From: Streptomyces spinosisporus
Lineage (GTDB): Bacteria; Actinomycetota; Actinomycetes; Streptomycetales; Streptomycetaceae
DNA: 64,000 bases
Assembly (NCBI RefSeq): GCF_022698145.1
Contig: NZ_JALDAX010000016.1
Span: 62,001-126,000 of the forward strand
Reading direction: 5' to 3'
Translations under genes and position numbers: made by a program
The notes under the pieces: generated by a model
Databases searched by the model: none
The model's input: only the letters and a program-made list of their open reading frames with translations
Told to the model about the DNA's origin: nothing
Shown here: positions 47,959 through 56,837 of the stretch, in pieces
Layout of the letters: every line of letters begins with the position of its first letter
How positions within the stretch are numbered: the stretch's first letter is position 1

Positions 47959-49157
47959 GGGACTTCGCCCGGCTGTTCCCGCGCAGCATCCGATGGCGGC
48001 TGACCCTGCTCTACAGCGCCCTGTTCGTGGTGGCGGGCGCCCTGCTGCTCGGCTTCGTCTACGTCCTCGCCGCGCACTCGGCGACAAGCAGCAGGACCAT
48101 CACCTCGGTCGGGGAACCCGGGGTGCCGGGCACGGGCGGCGCGCCCGCCGCGCCCGCGACCGTCAGTGCCGTGGCGGAGATCCTGCGCCGGGACCAGCTG
48201 CACGACCTGCTCGTCGAGGCCGCGGTGGCGCTCGCCGTGATGGCGCTGGCGTCGCTGGCCCTGGGCCGGCTGATGGCCGGGCGGGTGCTGTCGCCGCTGC
48301 GGACGATGACCGCCACCGCCCGCCGTATCTCCGCCGACAACCTGCACGAACGGCTCGCGGTGCCCGGTCCCGAGGACGAGCTGAAGGCGGTGGCGGACAC
48401 CTTCGACGCCGTACTGGCCCGGCTGGAGGGCGCGTTCGAGGCGCAGAAGCAGTTCGTCGCCAACGCCTCGCACGAGCTGCGCACCCCGCTCACGCTCCAG
48501 CAGGCCGTCGTCGACGTGACCCTCGCCGACCCGGACGCCTCCGCGCAGACCCTGCGGGCCGCCCTGCAGCGGGTGCGCGCGGCCGGGCAGGAGCAGGAGC
48601 GGCTGATCGACGCCCTGCTCACGCTGGCGCGCAGCCAACGGGGCCTGGAGCGGCGGGAGTCGGTCGACCTCACGGCGATCGTGCGGGAACGGCTGCCGGA
48701 CTCCGGGTGCCGGGTCCTGTCGCGGCTGGAGCCGGCGCCCGTGCTCGGCGATCCGCAGCTGATCGAGCGGCTGGTCGTCAACCTCACCGAGAACGCCGTG
48801 CGCCACAACCTCCCGGCGGGCCAGGAGGGGTGGGTGAGCGTGTGGACGGGACTGGACGTGACGGGCCGGCCCGGGCTGCGGATCGAGAACAGCGGCCCGG
48901 TGATCCCGCCGGACCAGGCGGCCGGGCTCTTCCAGCCGTTCCGCCGCCTGGGCCCCGACCGGGTCGCGGGGCGGCACGGACTCGGCCTCGGCATGTCCAT
49001 CGTCGCCGCGGTCGCCGCCGCGCACGGCGGCCGCGTACTGGCCCGGACCCGTCCGGCCGGAGGGCTGATCGTGGAGGTCGCCCTGCCGCCCGCGCAGCCG
49101 CCCGCTCCCTCTGTCCCTCCCCGGTCGCCGGCTCCGGCGGCAGGTGTGCCGGAGTGA
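47955..49157 (+). CDS. Sensor histidine kinase
   Basis: The 400-residue kinase has two membrane segments (WRLTLLYSALFVVAGALLLGFVYVLA and LLVEAAVALAVMALASLALGRLMAG) around a short external loop. A HAMP region (RVLSPLRTMTATARRIS) and the H-box QFVANASHELRTPLT follow. The ATPase has N-box LVVNLTENAVRHN and G-boxes (GLGLGMSIVAAVAA). The ligand is unknown. The C-terminus is Pro-rich. Confidence 0.93.
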   Translation: MRDFARLFPRSIRWRLTLLYSALFVVAGALLLGFVYVLAAHSATSSRTITSVGEPGVPGTGGAPAAPATVSAVAEILRRDQLHDLLVEAAVALAVMALASLALGRLMAGRVLSPLRTMTATARRISADNLHERLAVPGPEDELKAVADTFDAVLARLEGAFEAQKQFVANASHELRTPLTLQQAVVDVTLADPDASAQTLRAALQRVRAAGQEQERLIDALLTLARSQRGLERRESVDLTAIVRERLPDSGCRVLSRLEPAPVLGDPQLIERLVVNLTENAVRHNLPAGQEGWVSVWTGLDVTGRPGLRIENSGPVIPPDQAAGLFQPFRRLGPDRVAGRHGLGLGMSIVAAVAAAHGGRVLARTRPAGGLIVEVALPPAQPPAPSVPPRSPAPAAGVPE

Positions 49158-49239
49158 TCGACAGGGTGTCCGGCCCGCGCGGGCGTACTCGACGCTGCGT
49201 CGATTGCCGGGGCGCGAACGGGGGCGGCATGGTGCTGCC

Positions 49240-50430
49240 ATGCCCTCCACCGCGAAGAACAGCTCCCTCACCCGCCGGTCCCTGTTGCGCGCGCTGGGCG
49301 GCGGTGCGGTGCTCGGCGGCCTGGCCGGGTGCGGGGTGCCGGCCGCCTATGTGCAGCCGGGCGAGCGTGCCGTCGCGGATCTGTCGGGCAGCGACAAGCG
49401 GCTGAACTGGGCGAACTGGCCGCTGTACATCGACACCGACGACGACCACCCCGACCGGCGGCCCACGCTGGAGGCCTTCGAGAAGCAGACGGGGATCTCT
49501 GTCCGGTACACCGAGGAGATCAACGACAACGACGAGTTCTTCGGCAAGATCAGCCCCGCCCTGATGAACCACCAGCGCACCGGCCGCGATCTGATCGTCA
49601 TGAGCGACTGGATGTGCGCGCGGTTCGTACGGCTGGGCTGGGTGCAGGAGATGGACCGGGCCGGACAGCCGAACGTCGCCAAGTACCTTGACCCCCAGCT
49701 GCGTTCGCCCGCCTTCGACCCGGGCCGCAGATACTCGGTGCCGTGGCAGTCCGGCATCACCGGCATCGCCTACGACCGCCGCAGACTGGGCCGCGAGATC
49801 CGGCACGTCTCCGATCTGTGGGCGCGCGACCTCAAGGGCCGGGTGACCCTGCTGTCCGGTCTGGACGAGGCGTTCGCGCTGCTGATGCAGGGCAACGGCG
49901 TCGACATCACCCGGTGGACGGCGGACGACTTCCACCAGGTCTGCGACCAGGTCGAGAAGTACGTCGACCAGGGCCACATCCGCCGCTTCACCGGCAACGA
50001 CTACACCAAGGACCTGGTCAGCGGGGACGTGCTGGCCTGCCAGGCGTACTCAGGCGACGTCATCCAGCTCCAGGCGGACAACCCGCACATCCGCTTCGTC
50101 GTCCCCGAGGAGGGCGCGGAGCTGTGGTCCGACTCCCTGATGGTCCCCGACCACGCCGAGCACAAGCGCAACGCCGAACGCCTCGTCGACCACTACTTCG
50201 AGCCCGAGGTCGCCGCCGAACTCGCCGCCTGGGTGAACTACGTCTGCCCGGTCCCGGCCGCCCGGGACGTCCTCGCCGACGCGAAGGACGAGGACACCGC
50301 CGGCCTCGCCGAGAACCCCCTGATCTTCCCGGACGACGCGATGCGCGAGCGGCTCGTGATCGCGCGCGACATCACGTCGAGGGAACGGGTGGAGTTCGCC
50401 AGGAGATGGAACGGGATCGTGGGGTTGTGA
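49240..50430 (+). CDS. Polyamine ABC transporter substrate-binding lipoprotein (orphan)
   Basis: The 396-residue protein has a twin-arginine signal peptide (TRRSLLRALGGGAVLGGLAGC) with a lipobox. The mature part, LNWANWPLYID ... HPDRRPTLEAFEKQTGI ... YTEEINDNDEFFGKI, is of the PotD type (spermidine/putrescine). No permease genes are adjacent. A close paralogue lies in the complete operon 10 kb downstream, so it may use that PotABC. Confidence 0.88.
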   Translation: MPSTAKNSSLTRRSLLRALGGGAVLGGLAGCGVPAAYVQPGERAVADLSGSDKRLNWANWPLYIDTDDDHPDRRPTLEAFEKQTGISVRYTEEINDNDEFFGKISPALMNHQRTGRDLIVMSDWMCARFVRLGWVQEMDRAGQPNVAKYLDPQLRSPAFDPGRRYSVPWQSGITGIAYDRRRLGREIRHVSDLWARDLKGRVTLLSGLDEAFALLMQGNGVDITRWTADDFHQVCDQVEKYVDQGHIRRFTGNDYTKDLVSGDVLACQAYSGDVIQLQADNPHIRFVVPEEGAELWSDSLMVPDHAEHKRNAERLVDHYFEPEVAAELAAWVNYVCPVPAARDVLADAKDEDTAGLAENPLIFPDDAMRERLVIARDITSRERVEFARRWNGIVGL

Positions 50431-50449
50431 GCAGGGCCGGGACCGCCGG

Positions 50450-51124
50450 TCAGAACTGCGGTGCCGCGTCGGAGCGGATGGCGGCGATGTCGAACTGCAG
50501 ACGCACCTTCTCGCTCACCATGGCGCCGCCCTCCGCCAGCTTCTGGCTGTAGCTCAGGCCCCATTCGGTGCGGTTGATGGTGGTCGTGCCGTCGAATCCC
50601 ACCCGCTGCATGCCGAACGGATCGGTGACGTGCCCGATGTAGGTGAGGTCCAGGTCGACCGGGCGGGTGGTGCGCTTGATGGTGAGGTCGCCGGTCATGC
50701 GGTAGACGTCGCTGCCCACCAGCTTCACCGTCGTACTGACGAAGCGCATCTGCGGGTAGTTCCTGGCGTCCAGGAAGTCGCGGCCGACCAGATGGGCGTC
50801 GCGCTGCTCGACACCGGTGTCGACCGAAGCGGTGGCCATGACGATCTCGGCCCGGGAACGGGAGGGATCGCTGCCGTCGAAGTGAAGCCGGCTCTCGTAC
50901 TCCGTGAACGCCCCGCGGACCGTCGTCACCATGGCGTGGCGCACGGAGAAGCCGATACGGCTGTGCGCCGGGTCGATGATCCACTCTCCCGTCAGCTCCG
51001 CGAGTGCGGGATCCGGCATACCGGCCCTGGGGGGAAAGGCCGGTACCTCCGGGGCGAGTCGGGGGGCGGGTGCGGTGGGGGGAGCCGGGCGGCGCAGGGA
51101 CGCAGCTCGGGTGAACAGGTTCAT
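50450..51124 (-). CDS. YceI family protein
   Basis: The 224-residue protein has a YceI lipocalin-like domain (GEWIIDPAHSRIGFSVRHAMVTTVRGAF ... LTIKRTTRPVDLDL ... GFDGTTTINRTEWGLSYSQKL). The family binds isoprenoid-like lipids and is often induced by stress or high pH. A Pro/Ala-rich extension of about 40 residues precedes the domain, and no signal peptide is seen. It converges with the PotD-like gene. Confidence 0.9.
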   Translation of the reverse strand: MNLFTRAASLRRPAPPTAPAPRLAPEVPAFPPRAGMPDPALAELTGEWIIDPAHSRIGFSVRHAMVTTVRGAFTEYESRLHFDGSDPSRSRAEIVMATASVDTGVEQRDAHLVGRDFLDARNYPQMRFVSTTVKLVGSDVYRMTGDLTIKRTTRPVDLDLTYIGHVTDPFGMQRVGFDGTTTINRTEWGLSYSQKLAEGGAMVSEKVRLQFDIAAIRSDAAPQF

Positions 51125-51341
51125 GATTCACGTAGTTACGTCATGGCAGGAAGCGCCGCAAGACACCTTCAACAGCCGCGCACACTCGTCACCAAATAGC
51201 CCCCGACCAGCGGGCCCGCAGGCCGCCCCGGGGACTTTGCCCGCTCTTTACAACCCGCTCCGGGCCTGCCTCGTCTCTCCGCTCGATCCATCACACAGCC
51301 CGCCGGTCGACCACCGTCGGGCCGACGAAAGAGAGCGATTC

Positions 51342-51695
51342 ATGCGCCGAACGGGCCTCAGTGCCATGGCACTTGCGTGCACCGCCGTCCTGGCGGGCGC
51401 CGTGCCCGCCTTCGCCGACTCCGGGACCTCGACCCCCAGCCCCGCCCGCACTGCCGCCACCCGGACCAGCCCCGCTCCCTCCGCCGCCGAGGCGAGCCCC
51501 GTCCCGAGCGCGGCGACCCGGGTGCCCTCGCGCCAGGTCTCCGTCGTGCCGAGCGGTGCTCCCGACACCGGTGTGGCGCCGCAGAGTTCCGGCTCCGGCG
51601 CGGGTGCGCTGATCGGCGGGGGCGCCGCCGCGGCCGTCGCGCTCGGTGGCGGAGCGGTCTTCCTCGTACGCCGCCGGCAGGCGAACGGGGCATGA
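51342..51695 (+). CDS. Sortase-dependent surface protein, small
   Basis: The 117-residue protein has a signal peptide (MALACTAVLAGAVPAFA) and a Ser/Thr/Ala/Pro-rich stalk. It ends in GAPDTGV, then a hydrophobic segment (GALIGGGAAAAVALGGGAVFLV) and RRRQ. The layout is that of a sorting signal, with APDTG in place of LPxTG. It is coupled by ATGA to a class F sortase gene, which very likely processes it. Confidence 0.8.
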   Translation: MRRTGLSAMALACTAVLAGAVPAFADSGTSTPSPARTAATRTSPAPSAAEASPVPSAATRVPSRQVSVVPSGAPDTGVAPQSSGSGAGALIGGGAAAAVALGGGAVFLVRRRQANGA

Positions 51696-52327
51696 GGCCG
51701 CTCTCCAGGCACGCCCTCGCCGCCACGGCGCTGGCCACGCTGCTCGTGGGCTGCGGCGGTCCCGGAGCCACGACGGGCGCCGCGTCCGACGCGGGCCGGG
51801 CGGGCGCACCGTCCGCCTCGGCGCCCTCGTCCTCCGCACCGCCGTCCGCCGGGTCGGTGCCGGCGGTGGGGCGATCGGCCCCGGTCGGGCTCCGGATTCC
51901 GGCCATCGGGGTCGACACCCCGGTGATGAAGCTGGGCCTGGCCGCGGACGGCACCGTCGAGGTGCCGCCGATCACGGCGCACGACGAGGCGGGCTGGTAC
52001 GAGCACTCCCCGACGCCGGGCCGGACCGGTCCGTCGGTGATCCTCGGCCATGTCACGGTCGGCGCCTACGGGGACGGGGTGTTCCGGCATCTCAAGGACC
52101 TGCACCGGGGCGAGAGGATCGTGGCACGCCTGGAGAACGGCACGGCTGCGGAGTTCTCCGTGACCGACGTACGGACGGTGGCCAAGGACCATTTCCCGGC
52201 GGACGAGGTCTACGGCGACGTGGACCGGCCCGAGCTGCGGCTCATCACCTGCGGCGGCGCACGGACCGGTGACGGCTACCGCGACAACGTGATCGTCTTC
52301 GCCCGGCTGAGCTCCACGAGCCGCTGA
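51692..52327 (+). CDS. Class F sortase
   Basis: The 211-residue lipoprotein-like protein has an N-terminal hydrophobic signal with a lipobox-like cysteine (LATLLVGCGG). The sortase domain has catalytic His in VILGHVTVG, Cys in RLITCGG and Arg in GYRDNVIVFA. Class F sortases occur in actinobacteria and cut LPxTG-like signals. It overlaps the substrate gene by 4 bases (ATGA). Confidence 0.9.
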   Translation: MRPLSRHALAATALATLLVGCGGPGATTGAASDAGRAGAPSASAPSSSAPPSAGSVPAVGRSAPVGLRIPAIGVDTPVMKLGLAADGTVEVPPITAHDEAGWYEHSPTPGRTGPSVILGHVTVGAYGDGVFRHLKDLHRGERIVARLENGTAAEFSVTDVRTVAKDHFPADEVYGDVDRPELRLITCGGARTGDGYRDNVIVFARLSSTSR

Positions 52328-52457
52328 CCCGGCCCCGGCCGGTTCCGTCCCGAAGTCCGGGCCGAGGGAACGTACGCCCCCGGCCCGGGCTCTTCCCCCA
52401 CGAGACCCACTGCCACCCGCCCCCCCCCACACGAATGCCCCACACCCCGGGAGAACG

Positions 52458-52949
52458 TTGAACCGGTCCCGAGAGAAGGCCGCGTCCGAGCTGTTCGCCG
52501 CCCTCTACCCGCGTCTCGCCGGCTGGGTCCGTCGGCTGGTCGACGACGACGAGACGGCCCACGAGATCGCCTCGGAGGCGTTCACCCGGCTCTGGGCCCG
52601 CTGGACGGCCGTGGCCGAGCCGCGCGGTTTCCTCTACGTCACCGCGGCCAATCTCGTCCGGGACCACTGGCGCAAGCTGGAGCGCGAGCGCAGAGCCGTG
52701 CGCCGGGCCACCACCGAGGCCGCGGTCACCCCGCCGCCGGAACAGGCGGACCCTTCGGTACGGCTGCTCGTGCAGTCGCTCCCCGAACGGCTGCGCGTCC
52801 CGATCCTCCTGCACTACTACGCTGACATGCCGATCCGGGAGGTGTCCGTGCTCACCGGACGCAAGGAAGGGACGGTCAAGGCCGACCTCCACACGGCCCG
52901 CGAACTGCTCCGCGCCCACCTGAGGAGAAGCCTTGATCACACACTCTGA
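52458..52949 (+). CDS. ECF-type RNA polymerase sigma factor
   Basis: The 163-residue sigma factor has region 2 (LFAALYPRLAGWVRRLVDDDETAHEIASEAFTRLWARW) and region 4 (SLPERLRVPILLHYYADMPIREVSVLTGRKEGTVKADLHTARELLR). It starts at TTG (52458) and is followed, with 17 bases overlap, by a membrane protein that may be its partner. The sortase pair upstream may be part of the same regulon. Confidence 0.88.
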   Translation: MNRSREKAASELFAALYPRLAGWVRRLVDDDETAHEIASEAFTRLWARWTAVAEPRGFLYVTAANLVRDHWRKLERERRAVRRATTEAAVTPPPEQADPSVRLLVQSLPERLRVPILLHYYADMPIREVSVLTGRKEGTVKADLHTARELLRAHLRRSLDHTL

Positions 52950-53448
52950 CGACGGCCCGGAGTACGACCCCGACGACCCGCTCACCGTCATCATGCGGCC
53001 CCCCGCCGAGTATCTCGGCGCACCCCCCGGCCGCTACGAGGCGATCCGCCGCGGCGCGTCCCGCCGCCGGATGCTGCGGGCCGCCGCCGGGGCCGCCGTG
53101 ACCTGCGGTGTGGCCGCCCTCATCGTGCTGCCCCTGCGGCTGACCGCCTCGGAGGGCCATGGCTCCCCGACGGTCCCGCTCGCCCCGCCGCCCGCGAGCA
53201 GCCCGTCGACGCCGCCGCACCGGCCGGCGACGCCGGAGCCGAGCAGCCCTGACCCGAGCCAGGACCGCCGGACCGCCGAGACCGGCGCCGCACCCACCAC
53301 CACACCCACCCGGCGACCGGCCGCGAACGACCGCCCCAGCCCGTCCGCCTCCGCCGCGGAGACCGTCACCCGGGTCCCCTCGATGCAGCCGTCCGCGGCA
53401 AGGACCGGTACGGCCTCGACCCCTTCGGCGGCCGACCGGCGCCGATAA
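52933..53448 (+). CDS. Membrane-anchored protein, possible anti-sigma partner
   Basis: The 171-residue protein has an N-terminal cytoplasmic region of about 45 residues and a single membrane segment (AAAGAAVTCGVAALIVLPL). A long external Pro/Ser/Thr/Arg-rich tail follows. It lacks the zinc anti-sigma HxxxCxxC motif, so the anti-sigma role rests only on adjacency and overlap with the ECF gene. The TTG start at 52933 is the only one in frame near the overlap. Confidence 0.6.
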   Translation: MITHSDDGPEYDPDDPLTVIMRPPAEYLGAPPGRYEAIRRGASRRRMLRAAAGAAVTCGVAALIVLPLRLTASEGHGSPTVPLAPPPASSPSTPPHRPATPEPSSPDPSQDRRTAETGAAPTTTPTRRPAANDRPSPSASAAETVTRVPSMQPSAARTGTASTPSAADRRR

Positions 53449-53451
53449 GTT

Positions 53452-53465
53452 TTGAACGTGTTCAA
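53452..53465. promoter_or_regulatory. Palindromic operator upstream of a membrane protein gene
   Basis: TTGAAC-GT-GTTCAA is a perfect 6+6-bp inverted repeat, 22 bases before the ATG of the next gene. Palindromes of this form are typical of TetR-family operators, and an autoregulated or distant regulator may bind it. Confidence 0.6.
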
Positions 53466-53486
53466 TTCTCGGCGTACGCTGTCCCC

Positions 53487-54008
53487 ATGAGCGACAGAGC
53501 CGCCCTGCTCAAGGGCATCCGTGCCTGGTTGGTCCTCTTCGTCGTATGCCTGGTGCTCAGCGGCGCCACGGCCTTCCCCCTGGTGCACGAACTGCGCTGG
53601 ACCGAGGACCTGTTGCGGTCCCTGTCCGTGCCCGAGCACCTCCCCGCGCTCATGCACTGGATCGAGCGCGTCCGGCACGGACTGGACACCGCCGACGCCG
53701 ACTACCCCTTCCTCCTCTACGGCACCGACTGGCTGGCCTTCGCCCATCTCGTCATCGCGGTCGCCTTCTACGGCCCCTACCGCGACCCCGTACGCAACGT
53801 CTGGGTCGTCGAGTTCGCGATGATCGCCTGCGCCGGGATCATCCCGCTGGCCCTGATCTGCGGACCGATCCGGGGCATCCCCCTGTGGTGGTCGGTGATC
53901 GACATGTCGTTCGGGGTGTTCGGGGTGATCCCGCTGTACATCGTCCGCAGCAGGATCAAGCGGCTGGAGGCGCTCGCTCCGTATCCTGCCGCGGTGCCCG
54001 CTGTCTGA
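53487..54008 (+). CDS. Multi-pass membrane protein of unknown function
   Basis: The 173-residue protein has four hydrophobic segments (GIRAWLVLFVVCLVLSGATAFPLV, DWLAFAHLVIAVAFYGPY, WVVEFAMIACAGIIPLALICGP and WWSVIDMSFGVFGVIPLYIV). I do not recognise a named family. The short leader carries a perfect palindrome. It converges with the phosphodiesterase gene. Confidence 0.8.
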   Translation: MSDRAALLKGIRAWLVLFVVCLVLSGATAFPLVHELRWTEDLLRSLSVPEHLPALMHWIERVRHGLDTADADYPFLLYGTDWLAFAHLVIAVAFYGPYRDPVRNVWVVEFAMIACAGIIPLALICGPIRGIPLWWSVIDMSFGVFGVIPLYIVRSRIKRLEALAPYPAAVPAV

Positions 54009-54020
54009 GCCGACGGTGCC

Positions 54021-54728
54021 TCAGTGCTGGGAGACGCGATCCCGCAGCGCGCACAGCACGTCCACGCGGTTCGTCGTGATCGAGTCGACGCCCGCGTCGA
54101 TCAGCCGGCGCATCGAGCGCCGGGTGTCAGGGGTCCAGACGGCGACGAGATACCCGGCGTGGTGGATGTGCGCCGCGAGACCGTGGTCCACCAGCGGCCA
54201 GCGGTAGTTGAGCCAGCGCGGCTTCACCGCGTCGAGCAGGGCGGGACGCGGCGGCGCGAGACTGGTGCAGGTCAGGGCGATCTCGGCGGACGGGTCGGCG
54301 CCGCGCACGGCGAGCATGGCGGCCGCGTCCGCGCAGTAGTACACGCGGTCGGCCGCCCCCGCCTCCCGTACGGCGTCCACGATCCGGCGGGCCGTGCGCA
54401 CGTCCCGGGTGCCGGGCAGGTCGAGCATGAGCCTGCCTCCGCCGTCGGCGGCGGCCAGCGCCTCCGCCAGGGTCGGCACGCCGCCGTCCGTGAGACCGCG
54501 CACCTCGTCCGCCGACAGCGAGGCGAGGGGCCGCTCGTGCCCCCACAGCCGCTTCAGCGTCTCGTCGTGCAGCAGCACGGGGACGCCGTCCCTGGTCAGG
54601 CGTACGTCGATCTCGACGGCGTCCGCGCCCAGTTCGAGCGCGGAACGCAGCGAGGCGACGGTGTTCTCACGGACCCGGTAGGGGTCGCCGCGGTGGGCCA
54701 CGACGGTCACGTTCTGCATGGCCCTCAT
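54021..54728 (-). CDS. Glycerophosphodiester phosphodiesterase
   Basis: The 235-residue TIM-barrel enzyme has the active-site segments VVAHRGDPYRVRENTVASL, ADAVEIDVRLTRDGVPVLLHDETL and the C-terminal GVDSITTNRVDVL. It hydrolyses glycerophosphodiesters to glycerol-3-phosphate and an alcohol. No signal peptide is visible, so it acts in the cytoplasm. ATG 54719 (MQNVTVVAHRG) is also a plausible start. Confidence 0.9.
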   Translation of the reverse strand: MRAMQNVTVVAHRGDPYRVRENTVASLRSALELGADAVEIDVRLTRDGVPVLLHDETLKRLWGHERPLASLSADEVRGLTDGGVPTLAEALAAADGGGRLMLDLPGTRDVRTARRIVDAVREAGAADRVYYCADAAAMLAVRGADPSAEIALTCTSLAPPRPALLDAVKPRWLNYRWPLVDHGLAAHIHHAGYLVAVWTPDTRRSMRRLIDAGVDSITTNRVDVLCALRDRVSQH

Positions 54729-54738
54729 TGTGTCGGGA

Positions 54739-55803
54739 TCAGGGCGCGAGCCAAGAGGCGGTGTAGGAGTCGATCTCCTGGCGGATGCGCGCCTTGCCGG
54801 GCTCGTCGAGGAAGGAGACGTCGACCGCGGTCTTCGCCAGCTCCGCCAGGCCCTGTTCGTGGAGGTTCAGCAGCCGGGCGGCGACCGCGTACTCGTTGTT
54901 GAGGTCGGTGCCGAACATCGGCGGGTCGTCGGAGTTGACGGTGATGACGACCCCGGCCTGCACGAACTCCTTGATCGGGTGCTCGTCGAGGGTGCGCACC
55001 GCCCTGGTGGCGATGTTGGAGGTGGGGCAGACCTCCAGCGGGATGCGGTGCTCGGCGAGATGCGCGAGCAGCTTCGGGTCCTGGGCGGAGCTGGTGCCGT
55101 GGCCGATGCGCTCGGCCCGCAGGTCGGTGAGCGCGTCCCAGACCGTCTGCGGGCCGGTGGTCTCGCCGGCGTGCGGCACCGAGCGCAGTCCGGCGGCGAT
55201 GGCCCGGTCGAAGTACGGCTTGAACTGCGGCCGCTCCACGCCGATCTCGGGCCCGCCGAGGCCGAACGAGACGAGGCCCTCGGGACGCAGGCGGTCGTCG
55301 GTCGCCAGCCGGACCGTCTCCTCGGCGGCCTCCAGACCGGCCTCGCCGGGGATGTCGAAGCACCAGCGCAGCACGGTCCCGAACTCGGCCTCGGCCGACT
55401 TGCGCGCGTCCTCGATGGCGTCCATGAAGGCGCGCTCGTCGATGTTGCGGCGGGTGGAGGACCAGGGGGTGATGGTCAGCTCGGCGTAGCGGACCTGCTG
55501 GCGGGCCAGATCGCGGGCGATCTCGTACGTCAGCAGCCGTACGTCCTCCGGCGTGCGGATCAGGTCCACGACGGACAGGTACACGTCGATGAAGTGGGCG
55601 AAGTCCGTGAACGTGAAGAAGTCGACCAGGGCCTCGGGGTCGGAGGGCACCTTGGAGTCGGGGTGGCGGGAGGCCAGCTCCGAGACGATGCGGGGGGAGG
55701 CGGAACCGACGTGGTGGACGTGCAGTTCGGCCTTGGGCAGTCCGGCGATGAAGGCGTGCAGGTCACGCAGGGGGGCGGCGGACGCGTCGAGATGCTCGGT
55801 CAA
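54739..55803 (-). CDS. add: Adenosine deaminase
   Basis: The 354-residue enzyme deaminates adenosine or adenine. Metal ligands appear in KAELHVHHVGSASP (HxH), HAGETTGP and ITVNSDDPPMF. The family normally reads HLHLDG; here it is HVHHVGS, a variant form that may indicate another substrate. The start is TTG at 55803, chosen because GGGGAGG lies 8 bases upstream. The longer frame upstream of it has no ribosome binding site. Confidence 0.86.
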   Translation of the reverse strand: MTEHLDASAAPLRDLHAFIAGLPKAELHVHHVGSASPRIVSELASRHPDSKVPSDPEALVDFFTFTDFAHFIDVYLSVVDLIRTPEDVRLLTYEIARDLARQQVRYAELTITPWSSTRRNIDERAFMDAIEDARKSAEAEFGTVLRWCFDIPGEAGLEAAEETVRLATDDRLRPEGLVSFGLGGPEIGVERPQFKPYFDRAIAAGLRSVPHAGETTGPQTVWDALTDLRAERIGHGTSSAQDPKLLAHLAEHRIPLEVCPTSNIATRAVRTLDEHPIKEFVQAGVVITVNSDDPPMFGTDLNNEYAVAARLLNLHEQGLAELAKTAVDVSFLDEPGKARIRQEIDSYTASWLAP

Positions 55804-56054
55804 GGGTTCCTCCCCAAAGCGGCGCCGGCATGCCTCACGGGGCGCGGCGCGGGTGATCGGCTGATCGTGTGGGGACATCGTAATTCGCGTGATCGTACGG
55901 GGGCATCGTATTTCGCGCTCGGCGGGAGCGGTCCGGACGACGGGCGGACGGCGTTGTCACCGGACCGGTACGAGACGGCAGCAGGACCGGGAAGCGGCAG
56001 CGCAGGGGCCAGGCCTTAGCATGGCGGGACGAACGACCGAGGGGGGACGTGCAC

Positions 56055-56735
56055 GTGACGGACGGAACGCAGCCGAACGGAGCCGCCGACCGCGATCCGT
56101 GGGCGCCGCCCGAGCACCGGCCATCGCTGGACAAGACGCCGCAGCAGCCCGCGCAGCCGCCGGTGCGCGACCAGCCGCCGTCCGTGCACGATCAGGCCAC
56201 GGTGACCTCCCTGCCGTCCGACGGCTTCGCCCCGCCCGCCGCCTCGGGCTACGGCCCGCCCGGCCCGGGGCCGGCAGGCTCCCCGGTGCCGCCCCCGCCG
56301 CCCGCGCCCTCCGGCCCGGGCATGCCCGCCCCGCCGCACGGCGGCTACGGCTACGGCTACCCCGGGGGCTACGGCTGGCCCGGTATGCCGATGGCCCCGC
56401 AGAACGGCATGGGCATCGCGTCGATGGTGCTCGGGATCTGCTCCCTGTGCCTGTTCTGCCTGTACGGCGTGGTCTCCGTCGTGCTGGGCATCCTCGCCGT
56501 GGTCTTCGGCATCAAGGGCCGCCGGCGGGCCGAGCGGGGCGAGGCGGACAACCGCGGCCAGGCCCAGGCCGGCCTGGTCATGGGGATCATCGGGATCGTG
56601 CTCGGCATCGTCGTGATCGTCCTCATCGCGATCGGCATCACGGCCGCGATCAACAACGACGACGACGCGGACCCCGATCCGTACTACTACGGCTCCGCCC
56701 ACACCATCTCGGCGACGGTCCCGCTCGACCGCTGA
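56055..56735 (+). CDS. DUF4190 membrane protein (first of two)
   Basis: The 226-residue protein has a Pro/Gly/Tyr-rich cytoplasmic N-terminal half (SGYGPPGPGPAGSP ... GGYGYGYPGGYGW). Two membrane segments follow (GMGIASMVLGICSLCLFCLYGVVSVVLGILAVVFGIKG and GLVMGIIGIVLGIVVIVLIAIGI) and are the DUF4190 signature. The GTG at 56055 is preferred because the G-rich site GAGGGGGG then sits at normal spacing; GTG 56049 is possible. Confidence 0.82.
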   Translation: MTDGTQPNGAADRDPWAPPEHRPSLDKTPQQPAQPPVRDQPPSVHDQATVTSLPSDGFAPPAASGYGPPGPGPAGSPVPPPPPAPSGPGMPAPPHGGYGYGYPGGYGWPGMPMAPQNGMGIASMVLGICSLCLFCLYGVVSVVLGILAVVFGIKGRRRAERGEADNRGQAQAGLVMGIIGIVLGIVVIVLIAIGITAAINNDDDADPDPYYYGSAHTISATVPLDR

Positions 56736-56837
56736 GACGGCCGGCCCCGTCCGCCCCAACTGCCTGCGCAGACCCTCTCGTCGGCGCCTTGCACGGCCAT
56801 TACGATGCCTTGACGTCAACGGAGGGGAGACCGTTCC

